Of a stretch of 7,898 nucleotides of DNA, positions 7,595-7,898 are shown piece after piece (the first letter of the stretch is position 1; each line of letters begins with the position of its first letter). The stretch is taken from contig JAISWY010000202.1 in the NCBI GenBank assembly GCA_031270925.1, positions 1 to 7,898 of the forward strand, written 5' to 3'. The translations under genes and the position numbers were made by a program. The stretch is from Candidatus Symbiothrix sp. (GTDB lineage Bacteria > Bacteroidota > Bacteroidia > Bacteroidales > Azobacteroidaceae). The notes under the pieces are model-generated. The model did no database searches. It was not told the origin of the DNA and saw only the letters and a program-made list of their open reading frames with translations.

Positions 7595-7602
7595 CAAAGG
7601 TA
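7595..7602 (-). promoter_or_regulatory. -7 promoter box of the M13 peptidase gene
   Basis: The minus strand reads TACCTTTG, an exact TAnnTTTG match, 25 bases upstream of the first ATG. Transcription would begin near 7587-7590, giving a leader of about 20 bases rich in A and T with no Shine-Dalgarno sequence. I see no convincing TTG -33 element at the usual distance, so strength is uncertain. Confidence 0.5.
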
Positions 7603-7678
7603 ATTGTTTCTTATTTAGAATTATAACTTTTTAGAATATTTTCTGAATTACGCCCGCTCAAATATCGTCGGAAAATGT

Positions 7679-7720
7679 AAAAAACAGTCTCTACGTAAAA
7701 ACGGCACTCTATTAACTGTT
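7679..7720 (-). terminator. Possible weak terminator after the 49-codon ORF
   Basis: On the minus strand AACAGT (7720-7715) pairs with ACTGTT (7688-7683), which runs into six T (7684-7679). The 26-base interior holds a small CGT-TTTT-ACG hairpin. It lies 10 bases past the ORF stop at 7730-7732. The stem is short and the loop long, so support is modest; its position right after the ORF is the main argument. Confidence 0.3.
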
Positions 7721-7729
7721 GTATCTTGT

Positions 7730-7879
7730 TTATTTCGCTTTCCTTAGATTATCAGACAGGAAACGGATAGAAAATTCTTGTCTGTCGGACATGATACTGT
7801 TAACGGTTTGCCGGTCAGTTTCTTCCGATAAGATTTCATTGCCAAATTCATCGGAAGAAAATACGAAGCGTTTCTCCAT
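7730..7879 (-). CDS. Small hypothetical protein, 49 residues (unrecognised)
   Basis: ATG at 7879-7877 and TAA at 7732-7730 give 49 residues, starting MEKRFVFSSDEFGNE and ending FLSDNLRKAK. The protein is hydrophilic, rich in Glu, Asp and Ser at the front and basic at the end, with no signal peptide, membrane segment or cysteine. I do not recognise the family. In favour of a real gene: soluble-protein composition, an A-rich Bacteroidota-like leader (TTTATTAAAAACATTCAAC) before the ATG, and a terminator-like hairpin shortly after the stop. Against: it is short, it has no visible promoter within the 19 bases before the window ends, and much of it coincides with two long inverted repeats that could be the true functional element. 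It lies 160 bases upstream of the peptidase gene on the same strand, which has its own -7 box, so co-transcription is not required. Confidence 0.4.
   Translation of the reverse strand: MEKRFVFSSDEFGNEILSEETDRQTVNSIMSDRQEFSIRFLSDNLRKAK
7753..7784. repeat. Inverted repeat, 10-base arms (inside the small ORF)
   Basis: CAGACAGGAA (7753-7762) and TTCTTGTCTG (7775-7784) are complementary except for one position, which is a G.U pair in a plus-strand RNA and an A/C mismatch in a minus-strand RNA. The spacer is 12 bases. The single non-Watson-Crick pair therefore favours folding of a plus-strand transcript. Confidence 0.6.
7819..7860. repeat. Perfect 11-base inverted repeat with 20-base spacer (inside the small ORF)
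   Basis: TTTCTTCCGAT (7819-7829) and ATCGGAAGAAA (7850-7860) are exact reverse complements. On the minus strand the structure begins six codons after the small ORF's start and covers roughly codons 7-20. No T run follows on either strand, so it is not a standard intrinsic terminator; a regulatory stem-loop, a protein-binding site or chance are the options. Confidence 0.7.
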
Positions 7880-7898
7880 GTTGAATGTTTTTAATAAA

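Noticed and set aside
7791..7898. Plus-strand frame starting with ATG at 7791 and open to the window end
   Set aside because: Only 36 codons are visible and it lies opposite the better-looking 49-codon minus-strand ORF; its composition gives no support, though more sequence to the right could change this.
1..7898. CRISPR array, tRNA, rRNA or full insertion sequence
   Set aside because: I saw no regularly spaced direct repeats, no cloverleaf or rRNA-like segments, and no transposase with terminal inverted repeats.

Overview
The window looks like a stretch of a Bacteroidota chromosome, most likely from the order Bacteroidales. Four things point there: a very large secreted protein ending in a type IX secretion system (T9SS) type A sorting domain, a PepO-like M13 peptidase made as a lipoprotein, A-rich leaders without Shine-Dalgarno sequences, and TAnnTTTG boxes, the Bacteroidota form of the -10 element, upstream of both large genes. 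Genus and species cannot be told from this sequence alone.

Layout from left to right. Bases 1-312 hold the 3' end of a gene for a PD-(D/E)XK nuclease of the Rpn / putative transposase type; its catalytic part lies outside the window. A weak hairpin terminator follows, then a promoter-like region. Bases 451-5274 encode a 1607-residue exported protein built only of beta-sandwich modules: three tandem units of a MAM-like/cleaved-adhesin (choice-of-anchor J type) domain plus a CARDB-like domain, a fourth MAM-like domain, five Big_5-type Ig-like domains, and a T9SS C-terminal domain. A strong intrinsic terminator ends it. A 258-base convergent intergenic region follows, with a second hairpin facing the other way. 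The M13 metallopeptidase lipoprotein gene lies on the minus strand (7569 to 5533). At the right edge the minus strand also carries a 49-codon ORF (7879 to 7730) of unknown nature whose body contains two long inverted repeats.

The genes do not form one operon. The big surface protein and the peptidase are convergent, each with its own promoter-like box and terminator. The surface protein is best read as a cell-surface or released adhesin-like or scaffold protein with no recognisable catalytic domain. The peptidase is a cell-envelope oligopeptidase with all expected zinc and catalytic residues. I found no CRISPR array, tRNA, rRNA or complete insertion sequence. The least explained parts are the palindromic 49-codon ORF region at the right edge and a possible 41-codon ORF between the convergent genes. 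I do not see clear evidence for a new multi-gene system.
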